Shown piece after piece: positions 8,541-16,345 of a DNA stretch of 64,000 bases. Location: positions 3,346,001-3,410,000 of the forward strand of contig NZ_CP075190.1 of assembly GCF_020510585.1 (NCBI RefSeq), read 5' to 3'. Within the stretch, counting starts at the first letter, position 1. Each line of letters begins with the position of its first letter. Under the pieces are notes generated by a model that searched no databases, was not told the DNA's origin, and worked only from the letters and a program-made list of their open reading frames with translations. Position numbers and translations under genes: made by a program. The stretch comes from Ferribacterium limneticum (lineage in GTDB: Bacteria > Pseudomonadota > Gammaproteobacteria > Burkholderiales > Rhodocyclaceae).

Positions 8541-9851
8541 TTAAGCTCCGCCCGTTGCAACCTGCTCAAGCTTTTCAAGGGAGACATCGGTGTCTTTAAC
8601 ACCCTTGGGGTTGGACTTCATATTTGAAGACCAGGTAGTCGAGTGCTTACGCTTCACGTCAATGACGTGGCCAACTACCGGCATGACCGCTTTGTAGCCA
8701 TCCTCGCCTACGTCAGGACGGTTCTGGAAAACCATAAATTTCCAGAATTCGCCCTTCTGGTCATACATTTCCCCCAAATACGGGCGGGGGAAATCCACCT
8801 CCATGTAAACCACTTTCTTGCTATAGGGGTGCTGTGGCGGCGGGGTTCCTTCAACTACATAGACCTCACGCGGCTCCCAGACAATATGCTTTGCGGGGAA
8901 GTAGTACGGCGCATCCTTCAAACCGATCGACGGGAACTCATCCAGTGTATCTTTCTTGGATAGATCCACGCTAACTTCAGGGCTATGGGCAATCGCAAAC
9001 ACCCAACGTTTGCCAACCAGTTTGTTTGCACGATACTTGGTCGGGAAAGCATCCCAAATATCCCAGTCATCATAAAGCTGATCAGTGCCACCGATCGGAT
9101 CCATCCAGGCGCCGCCGGAAAGGCGGCGGGTACGACGAACCGATTTCAGGTAAGCCCAGGTATCGTCCGGCTTAGCGGAATCAGCCTGGTTGTAGCGAAT
9201 AGAGAAGGTTCCCAGGCCACGGATATCCTGCGGGCTGGTAGCAAACAGATAGGTTTTCTGCGCAATGCTTCCATCGCCAACAGTGGTCGGCCCACCATCA
9301 AGACGGCCTTCCATGTAATACCGCCGCGACTGCCAGCGCTGGACCCGTTCGACGCCCTTGTCACCGGAGATAAAGGTGAAGGAAATATTCCGCAGATCCA
9401 TGGTCGCACCATAAGTAGCAGCACGAAGATTCCAGATTACCTTGTCGCCAGCATTAGGATCATCAAGCTTGATTGAGTCGGGCGGAAACGGCATCCCTGC
9501 CGTCCAACCACTCATCGTCCTGTCCGCTGGGTTGAATTTGACGTTTTTGGCAAGCTTCTGAGTCGCCTCAACATACTTCGGATCCATCTGGATTTTCTTG
9601 GAATGCGCAATCTTGAGCGTCAAGCCCTCGCTCTTGATCATCAACTCCATCTTTTCCGGAATCATGCTACCGATAGTCTTGCCCTCGAACGTATCGTTGC
9701 GAATTTTGTCGAGATTGTCCTTGCTGATGACAGTCCCTTCCGCAACTTCCGCTGCGTTGGCGATCCCTGCCGAGAGACCCATGGTTATTAGGACTGCTGC
9801 AATAGACCGCACCCCCAAACCAAGCTGAAAATTCTGCTTAATGGTTGTCAA
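8541..9851 (-). CDS. DUF1329 outer-membrane/periplasmic protein
   Basis: This 436-residue exported protein has a signal peptide (cut near ANAAEVAEG, about residue 33), then the DUF1329 fold, which is related to LolA/LolB-like lipid-binding barrels. Genes of this family nearly always sit beside DUF1302 and an RND/MMPL transporter in operons for steroids, hydrocarbons and other hydrophobic compounds. The start is TTG at 9851, supported by AAAGGAGAGG eight bases upstream. It lies 16 bp after the DUF1302 gene. A role in moving a hydrophobic ketone or its precursor across the envelope is inferred from context only. Confidence 0.88.
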   Translation of the reverse strand: MTTIKQNFQLGLGVRSIAAVLITMGLSAGIANAAEVAEGTVISKDNLDKIRNDTFEGKTIGSMIPEKMELMIKSEGLTLKIAHSKKIQMDPKYVEATQKLAKNVKFNPADRTMSGWTAGMPFPPDSIKLDDPNAGDKVIWNLRAATYGATMDLRNISFTFISGDKGVERVQRWQSRRYYMEGRLDGGPTTVGDGSIAQKTYLFATSPQDIRGLGTFSIRYNQADSAKPDDTWAYLKSVRRTRRLSGGAWMDPIGGTDQLYDDWDIWDAFPTKYRANKLVGKRWVFAIAHSPEVSVDLSKKDTLDEFPSIGLKDAPYYFPAKHIVWEPREVYVVEGTPPPQHPYSKKVVYMEVDFPRPYLGEMYDQKGEFWKFMVFQNRPDVGEDGYKAVMPVVGHVIDVKRKHSTTWSSNMKSNPKGVKDTDVSLEKLEQVATGGA

Positions 9852-9867
9852 TTTACCTCTCCTTTGG

Positions 9868-11442
9868 TTAAAACTGCCGAGTCAAGCGAACGACAAGTTG
9901 GTCGTTATTGGCGAAATAGCCCATCAACTGCGTTCCGGGAGCATCTGTATCAAACAGCTTTTTGCTGTCCTTCTGCGTCCAGAAAATATCTGCCTCCACC
10001 TTCAGTCGCCACTTGTCGCCAAGAACAAAATCGACAGCAGGAATGAAGAAACCACCACCGTTGGTCAGGTCAGTGCCAATTGCGAAGGATGGATTAATGG
10101 TGTCGCTATTGAAATTAAGAACGGTAAATGCCGTCAGGATAGTGCTGTGTTCCTTTTGCTTTGATCCATAGGCAAACAGGCGAGCCAGATCGTCCGAGTC
10201 CTGATAATTCAGGATCATCGTGTCGAACAGCTGGATCGACGAGAAAGACGGACGATTCGTACCCAGCAAACCCTGGAAGTCGATATTCTTGTCCGCGCGG
10301 ATCATGGTCGTCAGGGTGTCCTTCTTCATGATTCCGCCCAAACCCACCCCAGGAAAATTCCCAGGAACGCTTGGCGTCCCGAATCCACCAGTACCAATGT
10401 TGTATGGCTGATCCTTGGTGAACGCGACCTCGGCACTCAACACAGCATCAATTGCCGGCGCATACCCGCTTACCGAAACGCCAAACACATCGATTACCGG
10501 ATGAATCAAGTCAAAAAAAGCACCGGTCGGCGTTTTCTCATACGGCTTGAAGACCGAATTTGCGACCGGATCTGCGGCGAACGTCCTGATGTAGGCCAGC
10601 GAGTAATTAACCGGGCCAGCCTCTCCTGACCATTTGATGCCGCCAGTGACATCCCTCATATCCCCGTCCGGATGACGACAATCGTTGTCCGTAACAGCTG
10701 TCAGGTCATAGCCACGATATGGCTGGAAGAACCAGCGCCCCCCCCGAATATCGTAGGTATTACCGATATCCTTGCACTGGTCTATGCCAGGGCGAACAAA
10801 CGCATGAATCTGGCCGCTAGCTTCAGGAACCTGAACCTTGGTTGCGAGAAGCCAAAGCGGCTTGCGCCATTCCTCGTTCTCGCCCTCGAAGAAAAGGCGC
10901 CAACTCATGTCATAACCATGCACCACATCCATCGCATGGAAAAAGTCACTCTCGCCCCACACGATCTGTTGCTTACCGATGCGAAAACTAACCCTTTCGC
11001 CCAGATTGAACTCCGTCCATAGCTCGCGAAGATCAGCCTTGTTGTAGTTGTCCATAATGTTGCTGGACTGACCACCGGTTCCGGTCCCGTTTGTTGATCG
11101 CAGTTGCTCCAGATCCTTCAGATAGTCGGTCTTATATTCGCGATCAGCTCGGGCAACAGCCTTCCACTTCAATGGCCCCGTCCTGGCATCCATATCTAGA
11201 AGCAAGGACCCTCGCAACATTGATGGCTTCCATTTGTCATCGGCCGCGGTTTCTGGCTGGTCTTTCATATTGAAAGAAGACCAGCCTCGGACATAGCCAC
11301 CAAGGTGAAAACTGTTGCCATTTTCATCGGAACCGGAAGAGCTTGTTCCCTCGGCGCTTGCAGCTACATTCCATTGCGCCAGTGCCAGAGAAATTGCCAC
11401 CCCCAAAATACTTCGATACACACCACCACTTTTTTGTCTCAT
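9868..11442 (-). CDS. DUF1302 outer-membrane beta-barrel protein
   Basis: This 524-residue protein has a signal peptide (cleavage near NVAASAEG) and the DUF1302 pattern: SFRIGKQQIVWGESDFFHAMDVVHGYD and a C-terminal aromatic residue in VVRLTRQF, as expected for a barrel assembled by the BAM machinery. The ATG at 11442 (MRQKSGGVYRS) has AGAGGG six bases upstream and is preferred to a TTG at 11478. It is co-transcribed with DUF1329 (16 bp gap) and the MMPL transporter (64 bp). It is probably a porin-like channel or a sensor of hydrophobic substrates. Its substrate is unknown. Confidence 0.88.
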   Translation of the reverse strand: MRQKSGGVYRSILGVAISLALAQWNVAASAEGTSSSGSDENGNSFHLGGYVRGWSSFNMKDQPETAADDKWKPSMLRGSLLLDMDARTGPLKWKAVARADREYKTDYLKDLEQLRSTNGTGTGGQSSNIMDNYNKADLRELWTEFNLGERVSFRIGKQQIVWGESDFFHAMDVVHGYDMSWRLFFEGENEEWRKPLWLLATKVQVPEASGQIHAFVRPGIDQCKDIGNTYDIRGGRWFFQPYRGYDLTAVTDNDCRHPDGDMRDVTGGIKWSGEAGPVNYSLAYIRTFAADPVANSVFKPYEKTPTGAFFDLIHPVIDVFGVSVSGYAPAIDAVLSAEVAFTKDQPYNIGTGGFGTPSVPGNFPGVGLGGIMKKDTLTTMIRADKNIDFQGLLGTNRPSFSSIQLFDTMILNYQDSDDLARLFAYGSKQKEHSTILTAFTVLNFNSDTINPSFAIGTDLTNGGGFFIPAVDFVLGDKWRLKVEADIFWTQKDSKKLFDTDAPGTQLMGYFANNDQLVVRLTRQF

Positions 11443-11506
11443 CTTCTTTACCCTCTTCTCGTTGATAACCATGGACAAAGCGCTTCGAGAAACGCCATGG
11501 GTTTGG

Positions 11507-13888
11507 CTATGCCGGTTGAACTTCCTGCTCAGCGATCTCCACCGGATGCCTTTTGCTGCCTACAACAAACTCTGGTCTGAACACATAGACCAAGGCCGGC
11601 ATGACAAACAATGCAGATGCTGCAGAGATGCCCAGCCAGATTGCGATCAGGATTCCCATATCTGCTTGCAAACGCAGTGAAGAGAAACTCCAGATAATCA
11701 CGCTGGTAATCAGGGTGATTGCGGTAACCAGTACTCCCCTGCCTGCGCTGAGCAAAGCCTTGGTGATGGCCTGTTCAATGGTGCACTTGCCGTGATGTAG
11801 TTCTTCGCGAATGCCATCAACGATGTAGAAGGTGTAGTCGACACCGAGCCCGATGCCGAGAGCGACCACTGGCAGGGTATTGATGTTCATGCCTATGCCC
11901 TGCCATGCCATATAACTGAAGGTCAACGTATTGGAGAACAGCACCGGAACCATGAAGAACATTCCCGCCACGGTTGAGCGATATGTGAAAGCGCTACAAG
12001 CAACAAGCACCAACAAAGCCAGTGCAATAGCCTCAATCTGCCCGGACAGAATTACCTCATTGACCGCAGCAAGAACGCCGACCAAACCACCTGCGAGAAG
12101 TATCTCGGCATCCTTCATGGGATGCGCTTCAAGGTAGTCCTTGATGCGCTGAACTGCCGTGCTGATGGTGACGCCTTGGTGGTCGCGGAAATAAAGCGTA
12201 ATAGCGCCGTTTTTGGCTTGAGGATCGGCAAATCTATCCATGTCGCCGGGGTCGGTCCCCGAAACAAACATGTACACAAGTTCGCCGTTCTCATTGGCGC
12301 TGTTACCCAACTCCTGATAGCGGGAGTTGCCCTCTCGAACTACACGCTTCACAGCTGGTAAGACGTCAGCCAAGGAAATGCTTCCGCCGATCTCCGGCTG
12401 GGCCTCCATGTATTTCTGGAAGCTTTCCATGCCTTTCAATACTTCAGGTTCTCTGAGCGCACCCTCCGTCTTGCCTTCCACGACAACAAACATTCGATCG
12501 GAACCCTGGAATTTGCCATTGATTGCCGCGGCATCCTGGTTATATCTAGAGTCTGGCCAAAGGATGGGAGAACCAGGGTTGGCATCACCAACCTTCAAGT
12601 TGAACGCGTAAATTCCTGTCAGGACGAAGGCAATACCAGTGACACAGAGGACCACATAGCGCCAGCGAGTAGATACGACATGGATACAAACGCCGAGAAC
12701 TGCATCCAGAACTGGAGAAATATTGACGGGGTGAACTTTCTTGCCGCTGGTCGAAAACCAGGAGAGCAGAACCGGGGTCATCAACAGCGCAGAAATTACG
12801 ATAGAAAAAATCCACACCGTTCCGATATAAGAAATTTTTTCAAGCATCGGAATCGGCGTCAGCGCCACCACCAGGACGCAGCCAGCATCTGCAACAACCG
12901 CCAGCAGGCCTGGTTTAAACAAGTTCTGCAAACTGGCCTTTGCAGCAGCAGCCGCACTAGGCGTGCCATTGGCCACTTCATCATCGAATCGCGAAACCAG
13001 TTGAACAGAGTTCGAAATCGCTTGGGCTGTGATCAGAAACGCCACAACGATGACCAATGGATCAAGGTGGAAGCCCATGAGCTTGGCAGCTCCCAGCGCC
13101 CAGATTGCGCTCAGCGCTCCTGCCGACAACGGAAGAAGCGTGCCATGCCAACTCCGGGTAATCAGGAAGAGCAAGGCAACTAGTGCAGCTACGGTGATCA
13201 GGAAAAGATGCAGCGTTTCCGTCAGATAGTGCCCAACAATGCCATAGAGCAGAGGTTCGCCAACCATGCGTACCTTGACACCGTCGCCTTGGGCGGCATC
13301 AGTGATTGCACTAATCTGGTCATAGATCTTCGAGTAATTGATACCGGCATCTATAAAATCGACCGTAATCAGTGTGGCCTTCATATCCAGGGAGACATAG
13401 GCCCCGAATACCAAAGGATTGTTCAGCACCGACTCCTTAAGAACTCGCAGTTCGGTACTGTCTTTTGGAAGATCTGGCCACATCAGGGGACGCGACTCGA
13501 TTCCATCGGTCGAAGCCCTGACCTCCTTGATCTTTTTTGAGGCCAGGGAAACGATCTGATAGCTATCGACGTTGGATACTTGCTGAAGAGCCTTGGTGAT
13601 TGTCTGGACGCGCTCCAGCACCTTCATCTGGAATACGTCGCCATCCTCAACCTCCAACATGATGCTGATCATGTTGGAGCCACCGAATGTCTGCTTAAAC
13701 TGGTCGTTGACCTTGATGTACTGATGGTTGCGTGGAAGAAGGTCGCTGAATACGGTCTTAACCTCAATCTGCGCGGCCAGGTAGCCCATCAGCACGGTTA
13801 TAGCCATGACAAATGAGACAACCAGAACCCGATGGCGAATGAACCACTCAATCGCCCCCCCCACCATCTTGAAAGTTTTATTTTTCAT
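11507..13888 (-). CDS. RND-superfamily transporter, MMPL/HpnN-like
   Basis: This 793-residue inner-membrane protein has two RND halves, each with one isolated transmembrane helix, a large periplasmic loop and five to six clustered helices. The first helix is at about 18-38 (VLVVSFVMAITVLMGYLAA). The second half has the motif LGIGLGVDYTFYIVDGIREE. The size and lack of a separate adaptor gene fit the MMPL/HpnN group, which moves lipids and sterol-like molecules, rather than AcrB-type pumps. It is the second gene of the sigma-54 operon, 17 bp after the YCF48-like gene. With DUF1302 and DUF1329 it probably forms an envelope transport module. The direction (uptake or efflux) cannot be read from the sequence. 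Confidence 0.9.
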   Translation of the reverse strand: MKNKTFKMVGGAIEWFIRHRVLVVSFVMAITVLMGYLAAQIEVKTVFSDLLPRNHQYIKVNDQFKQTFGGSNMISIMLEVEDGDVFQMKVLERVQTITKALQQVSNVDSYQIVSLASKKIKEVRASTDGIESRPLMWPDLPKDSTELRVLKESVLNNPLVFGAYVSLDMKATLITVDFIDAGINYSKIYDQISAITDAAQGDGVKVRMVGEPLLYGIVGHYLTETLHLFLITVAALVALLFLITRSWHGTLLPLSAGALSAIWALGAAKLMGFHLDPLVIVVAFLITAQAISNSVQLVSRFDDEVANGTPSAAAAAKASLQNLFKPGLLAVVADAGCVLVVALTPIPMLEKISYIGTVWIFSIVISALLMTPVLLSWFSTSGKKVHPVNISPVLDAVLGVCIHVVSTRWRYVVLCVTGIAFVLTGIYAFNLKVGDANPGSPILWPDSRYNQDAAAINGKFQGSDRMFVVVEGKTEGALREPEVLKGMESFQKYMEAQPEIGGSISLADVLPAVKRVVREGNSRYQELGNSANENGELVYMFVSGTDPGDMDRFADPQAKNGAITLYFRDHQGVTISTAVQRIKDYLEAHPMKDAEILLAGGLVGVLAAVNEVILSGQIEAIALALLVLVACSAFTYRSTVAGMFFMVPVLFSNTLTFSYMAWQGIGMNINTLPVVALGIGLGVDYTFYIVDGIREELHHGKCTIEQAITKALLSAGRGVLVTAITLITSVIIWSFSSLRLQADMGILIAIWLGISAASALFVMPALVYVFRPEFVVGSKRHPVEIAEQEVQPA

Positions 13889-13905
13889 GAGATTTTCTCT
13901 GTCGA

Positions 13906-14943
13906 TCAGTCTGCTGAACGGCCGTACACGGTGAGACGGTCTGGCGTTAGAAGGGCCAGGCTAGCGCCCGCCAAAACGTAGTTGTTAGCCTTGCCAGAGC
14001 TTGGCACGCGCAAAACTTGTGTGTTCCAGCCCAAGTTGCCTTCACTAACTCGCGATGCCTTCCAGATGCGTCCATCCGCATCGCCGATGACAATCACCCC
14101 TTTGTCACCAACGGCAACCCATTGGGCTCCATCCCAAATCACATTGTTGAGATGTTCTCGAGTCTGACGCTCCACGGAAGCCCATTGCCGCCCACCGTCA
14201 CGGGTAACCAGAATCACGCCAGAGAGTCCAACAGCCACGCCGTTCAATTCATCGCGTAGATACACAGACATCAGACTGGACTGAACCCCGCTACTTGCAG
14301 CCTGCCAAGTTGCCCCACCATCAGCTGTTTTCATGGCCTGGCCGAACTCACCGACCAGTAGTCCAAAATTGCCAGAGAAACTGACATCGTTCCAAGCCTG
14401 GTCTTTTTCCGGGAATACCCGTTTCCAGGTATGGCCAAAGTCGAGTGTTTGCAGCGCCGCACCCAACTCACCAACCGCCCAGGCCTTTCCGTTGTCGTAG
14501 GCTCGGACGCTAAGTAGCTTATTTGCCACCTCTGATTTTGGGACCTGAATTTCACGCCAGGTCTTGCCTGCATCATCGGTTTGAATGAGAACCCCGTTTC
14601 CGCCAACCGCAATTGCCCGATTTACGTCCCAGGCAGCAATCCCCTGCAGATTTTCCACAGTCGGAATTGACTGGGCGGCCCAAGTCTTTCCAGCATCGTC
14701 GCTACGAACCACCTTGCCATTGCTGCCAGCTGCCCAAATAACATTCTCAGTTGGCATTGCGACGCCAAGAAAGCGATCGCGTCGTTCGATTTCGGGCGGC
14801 TTCACTGAAGACACCTCGGCCGTTGCTTTTACAAAAAATGCGGCATACAGCAGCGCACCGATAACTGCGATCGGGATCAATGATGTCGCGATGGTCACCC
14901 CCACCCGAGCCTGACTGTCGAAATTTTCAAATCTTGGTAGCAT
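13906..14943 (-). CDS. YCF48-like beta-propeller membrane protein
   Basis: This 345-residue protein has one N-terminal transmembrane segment (about residues 17-40) and a periplasmic seven-bladed propeller of BNR/YCF48-like repeats, seen as SDDAGKTW, TDDAGKTW, LDFGHTW, TADGGATW and TRDGGRQW. It has GGAGGG just before the ATG. YCF48 proteins assist photosystem II assembly in cyanobacteria. In proteobacteria they recur in operons with DUF1302, DUF1329 and MMPL proteins, where the role is unknown and may be assembly or scaffolding of the export complex. It is the first gene of the operon, with a -24/-12 promoter about 130 bp upstream. Confidence 0.87.
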   Translation of the reverse strand: MLPRFENFDSQARVGVTIATSLIPIAVIGALLYAAFFVKATAEVSSVKPPEIERRDRFLGVAMPTENVIWAAGSNGKVVRSDDAGKTWAAQSIPTVENLQGIAAWDVNRAIAVGGNGVLIQTDDAGKTWREIQVPKSEVANKLLSVRAYDNGKAWAVGELGAALQTLDFGHTWKRVFPEKDQAWNDVSFSGNFGLLVGEFGQAMKTADGGATWQAASSGVQSSLMSVYLRDELNGVAVGLSGVILVTRDGGRQWASVERQTREHLNNVIWDGAQWVAVGDKGVIVIGDADGRIWKASRVSEGNLGWNTQVLRVPSSGKANNYVLAGASLALLTPDRLTVYGRSAD

Positions 14944-15073
14944 TTACCCTCCCCTTCATGACCATCAAATGCCTGATTGGCTACTGCCGAATTGCGTACG
15001 AAATAGCCAGCTGCCGCCGCCCAACTCGCCCTAACATTCGTTGGGGACATAGCCATCCCCGCCATAACCAATA

Positions 15074-15088
15074 GCAACCTAGATGCCA
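15074..15088 (-). promoter_or_regulatory. Sigma-54 promoter of the YCF48/MMPL/DUF1302/DUF1329 operon
   Basis: On the minus strand TGGCAT-CTAGG-TTGC differs from the consensus TGGCAC-N5-TTGC at one position and keeps the invariant GG and GC. The start of transcription would be near 15063, about 120 bases before the YCF48 ATG. Confidence 0.78.
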
Positions 15089-15197
15089 AACAAAAACAAA
15101 TCGAGAAACATTCGCATAACAAATTGTTTTTATTAAACAAATTAAATTCACTTGGGATATTAAATTGGCCACAAAAAGGATATTGCGTCGCAGCAAT

Positions 15198-15213
15198 TCC
15201 GATGCAAGTCGGA
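15198..15213. promoter_or_regulatory. Palindrome, possible activator binding site
   Basis: TCCGA-TGCAAG-TCGGA is a perfect 5+5 dyad about 110 bp upstream of the -24/-12 promoter, a normal distance for an enhancer site. The half-site GTCCGA also occurs twice upstream of the apc promoter. The assignment to the AcoR-like protein is inferred. Confidence 0.4.
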
Positions 15214-15357
15214 CGCTCAAGGAGGGAAACGTTTGATTACCGGACGGCGAAAATTACAGTAGATGCAATCCGTTACGTCGCCGAACGGTATCGAGGAAGG
15301 ACTGCATTCCGCTGGGGTGGAATCTCTTTCGATTGCCCCTAAAAACCCACGCAAAGC

Positions 15358-15387
15358 AAAACGGGCCGTCGGAAAATCCGACAGCCC
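15358..15387 (-). terminator. Intrinsic terminator of the apc operon
   Basis: On the minus strand GGGCTGTCGGA-TTT-TCCGACGGCCC (11 positions, one mismatch) is followed by GTTTTGC. It lies about 90 bp past the apcE stop. Confidence 0.85.
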
Positions 15388-15478
15388 GCTCGCTGATACT
15401 TATCGTGCAGTTAAATCACCGGACATGACATCGTCCAACTACTGCAACAGCCTACCCTCCATGCGCCTTATGCTGGAG

Positions 15479-16345
15479 CTAACCCCGTAATCGGGCTAGG
15501 CAGTCCAAAACATGCTCAGGACGTTCATCGCTGGGCACTTCGGCGAAGTAGAACTGGTTTGCCATTAGCGGAATAAGCTGTTCATTGCTCCAGAGGGTGG
15601 AACTCACGTTCACTCCCTGCGCCATGCCACTCCTTTCTAGTCCAAATTCAGTAATCAAGACGTCAATCTCGGATAGCGCAGTATTGGCGACCAGCCCTGC
15701 ATCTCCAAGACGAACCGCCAAAGGCCAACGATAGTGCTTCGCCACGTTGATGATTGGACGATACAACTCAAGATCGATCGGCTCTGAGGATTGATCGCCC
15801 ACCGCCTCTTCGAATAAAAGACCACCAACCTCATAAACCGAAACAGCACGAGCCAGATCAGCGATATACATTGCGGCATCCTCGACGCTGTCTGAGTCAA
15901 CCTCCATTGCACCACGCCCAGCCAACCCATTAGCATGTTGCAGCCAATGCCGAGGGGACGGCATTGCCAATACCAGTGGTTTTTGGCCCCGCAGATGAGC
16001 CAGAACGGCTTCGACAACTTCAGCTAATAGCGCACGTGGTTGAGTCTGTTCAAGGAGCTTCCGCAGCGGGAAGGAAAGCTTCCGCTTCCCTCCCAGTTCA
16101 GGCTTCAACTCCGGATTTCGACTCAACCAAGAATCAAAGAGCTCGCCGACCTCAATCACTGCCACATCCGGCTTCAGCAAGCCTTGGGCCTGAGAGAAAT
16201 AGGAAAGGTATTGACTTGCGCTCTCCCACGGATCACCCGATGCTCCAAGAAGAAGGCGTCGGGTATAGGCAGAAGACTTAAGCCACATCCGGATCCCGGT
16301 AGGGACGCCATCAGCGCTTATGAGGTCGGCGAGGCTTTGGCTCAT
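15479..16345 (-). CDS. apcE: Ketone (acetophenone-type) carboxylase, small epsilon subunit
   Basis: This 288-residue protein (about 32 kDa) is the last gene of the carboxylase operon, and its ATG overlaps the apcD stop by 4 bp (ATGA). In Aromatoleum aromaticum acetophenone carboxylase, a fifth subunit of about 34 kDa is a separate component required for activity. Position, size and co-transcription match that subunit. I see no classical nucleotide-binding motif. The N-terminal half has KRKLSFPLRKLLEQTQPRAL and the sequence is rich in acidic and leucine residues. The presence of this subunit separates the acetophenone type from acetone carboxylase, which has only three subunits. Confidence 0.75.
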   Translation of the reverse strand: MSQSLADLISADGVPTGIRMWLKSSAYTRRLLLGASGDPWESASQYLSYFSQAQGLLKPDVAVIEVGELFDSWLSRNPELKPELGGKRKLSFPLRKLLEQTQPRALLAEVVEAVLAHLRGQKPLVLAMPSPRHWLQHANGLAGRGAMEVDSDSVEDAAMYIADLARAVSVYEVGGLLFEEAVGDQSSEPIDLELYRPIINVAKHYRWPLAVRLGDAGLVANTALSEIDVLITEFGLERSGMAQGVNVSSTLWSNEQLIPLMANQFYFAEVPSDERPEHVLDCLARLRG

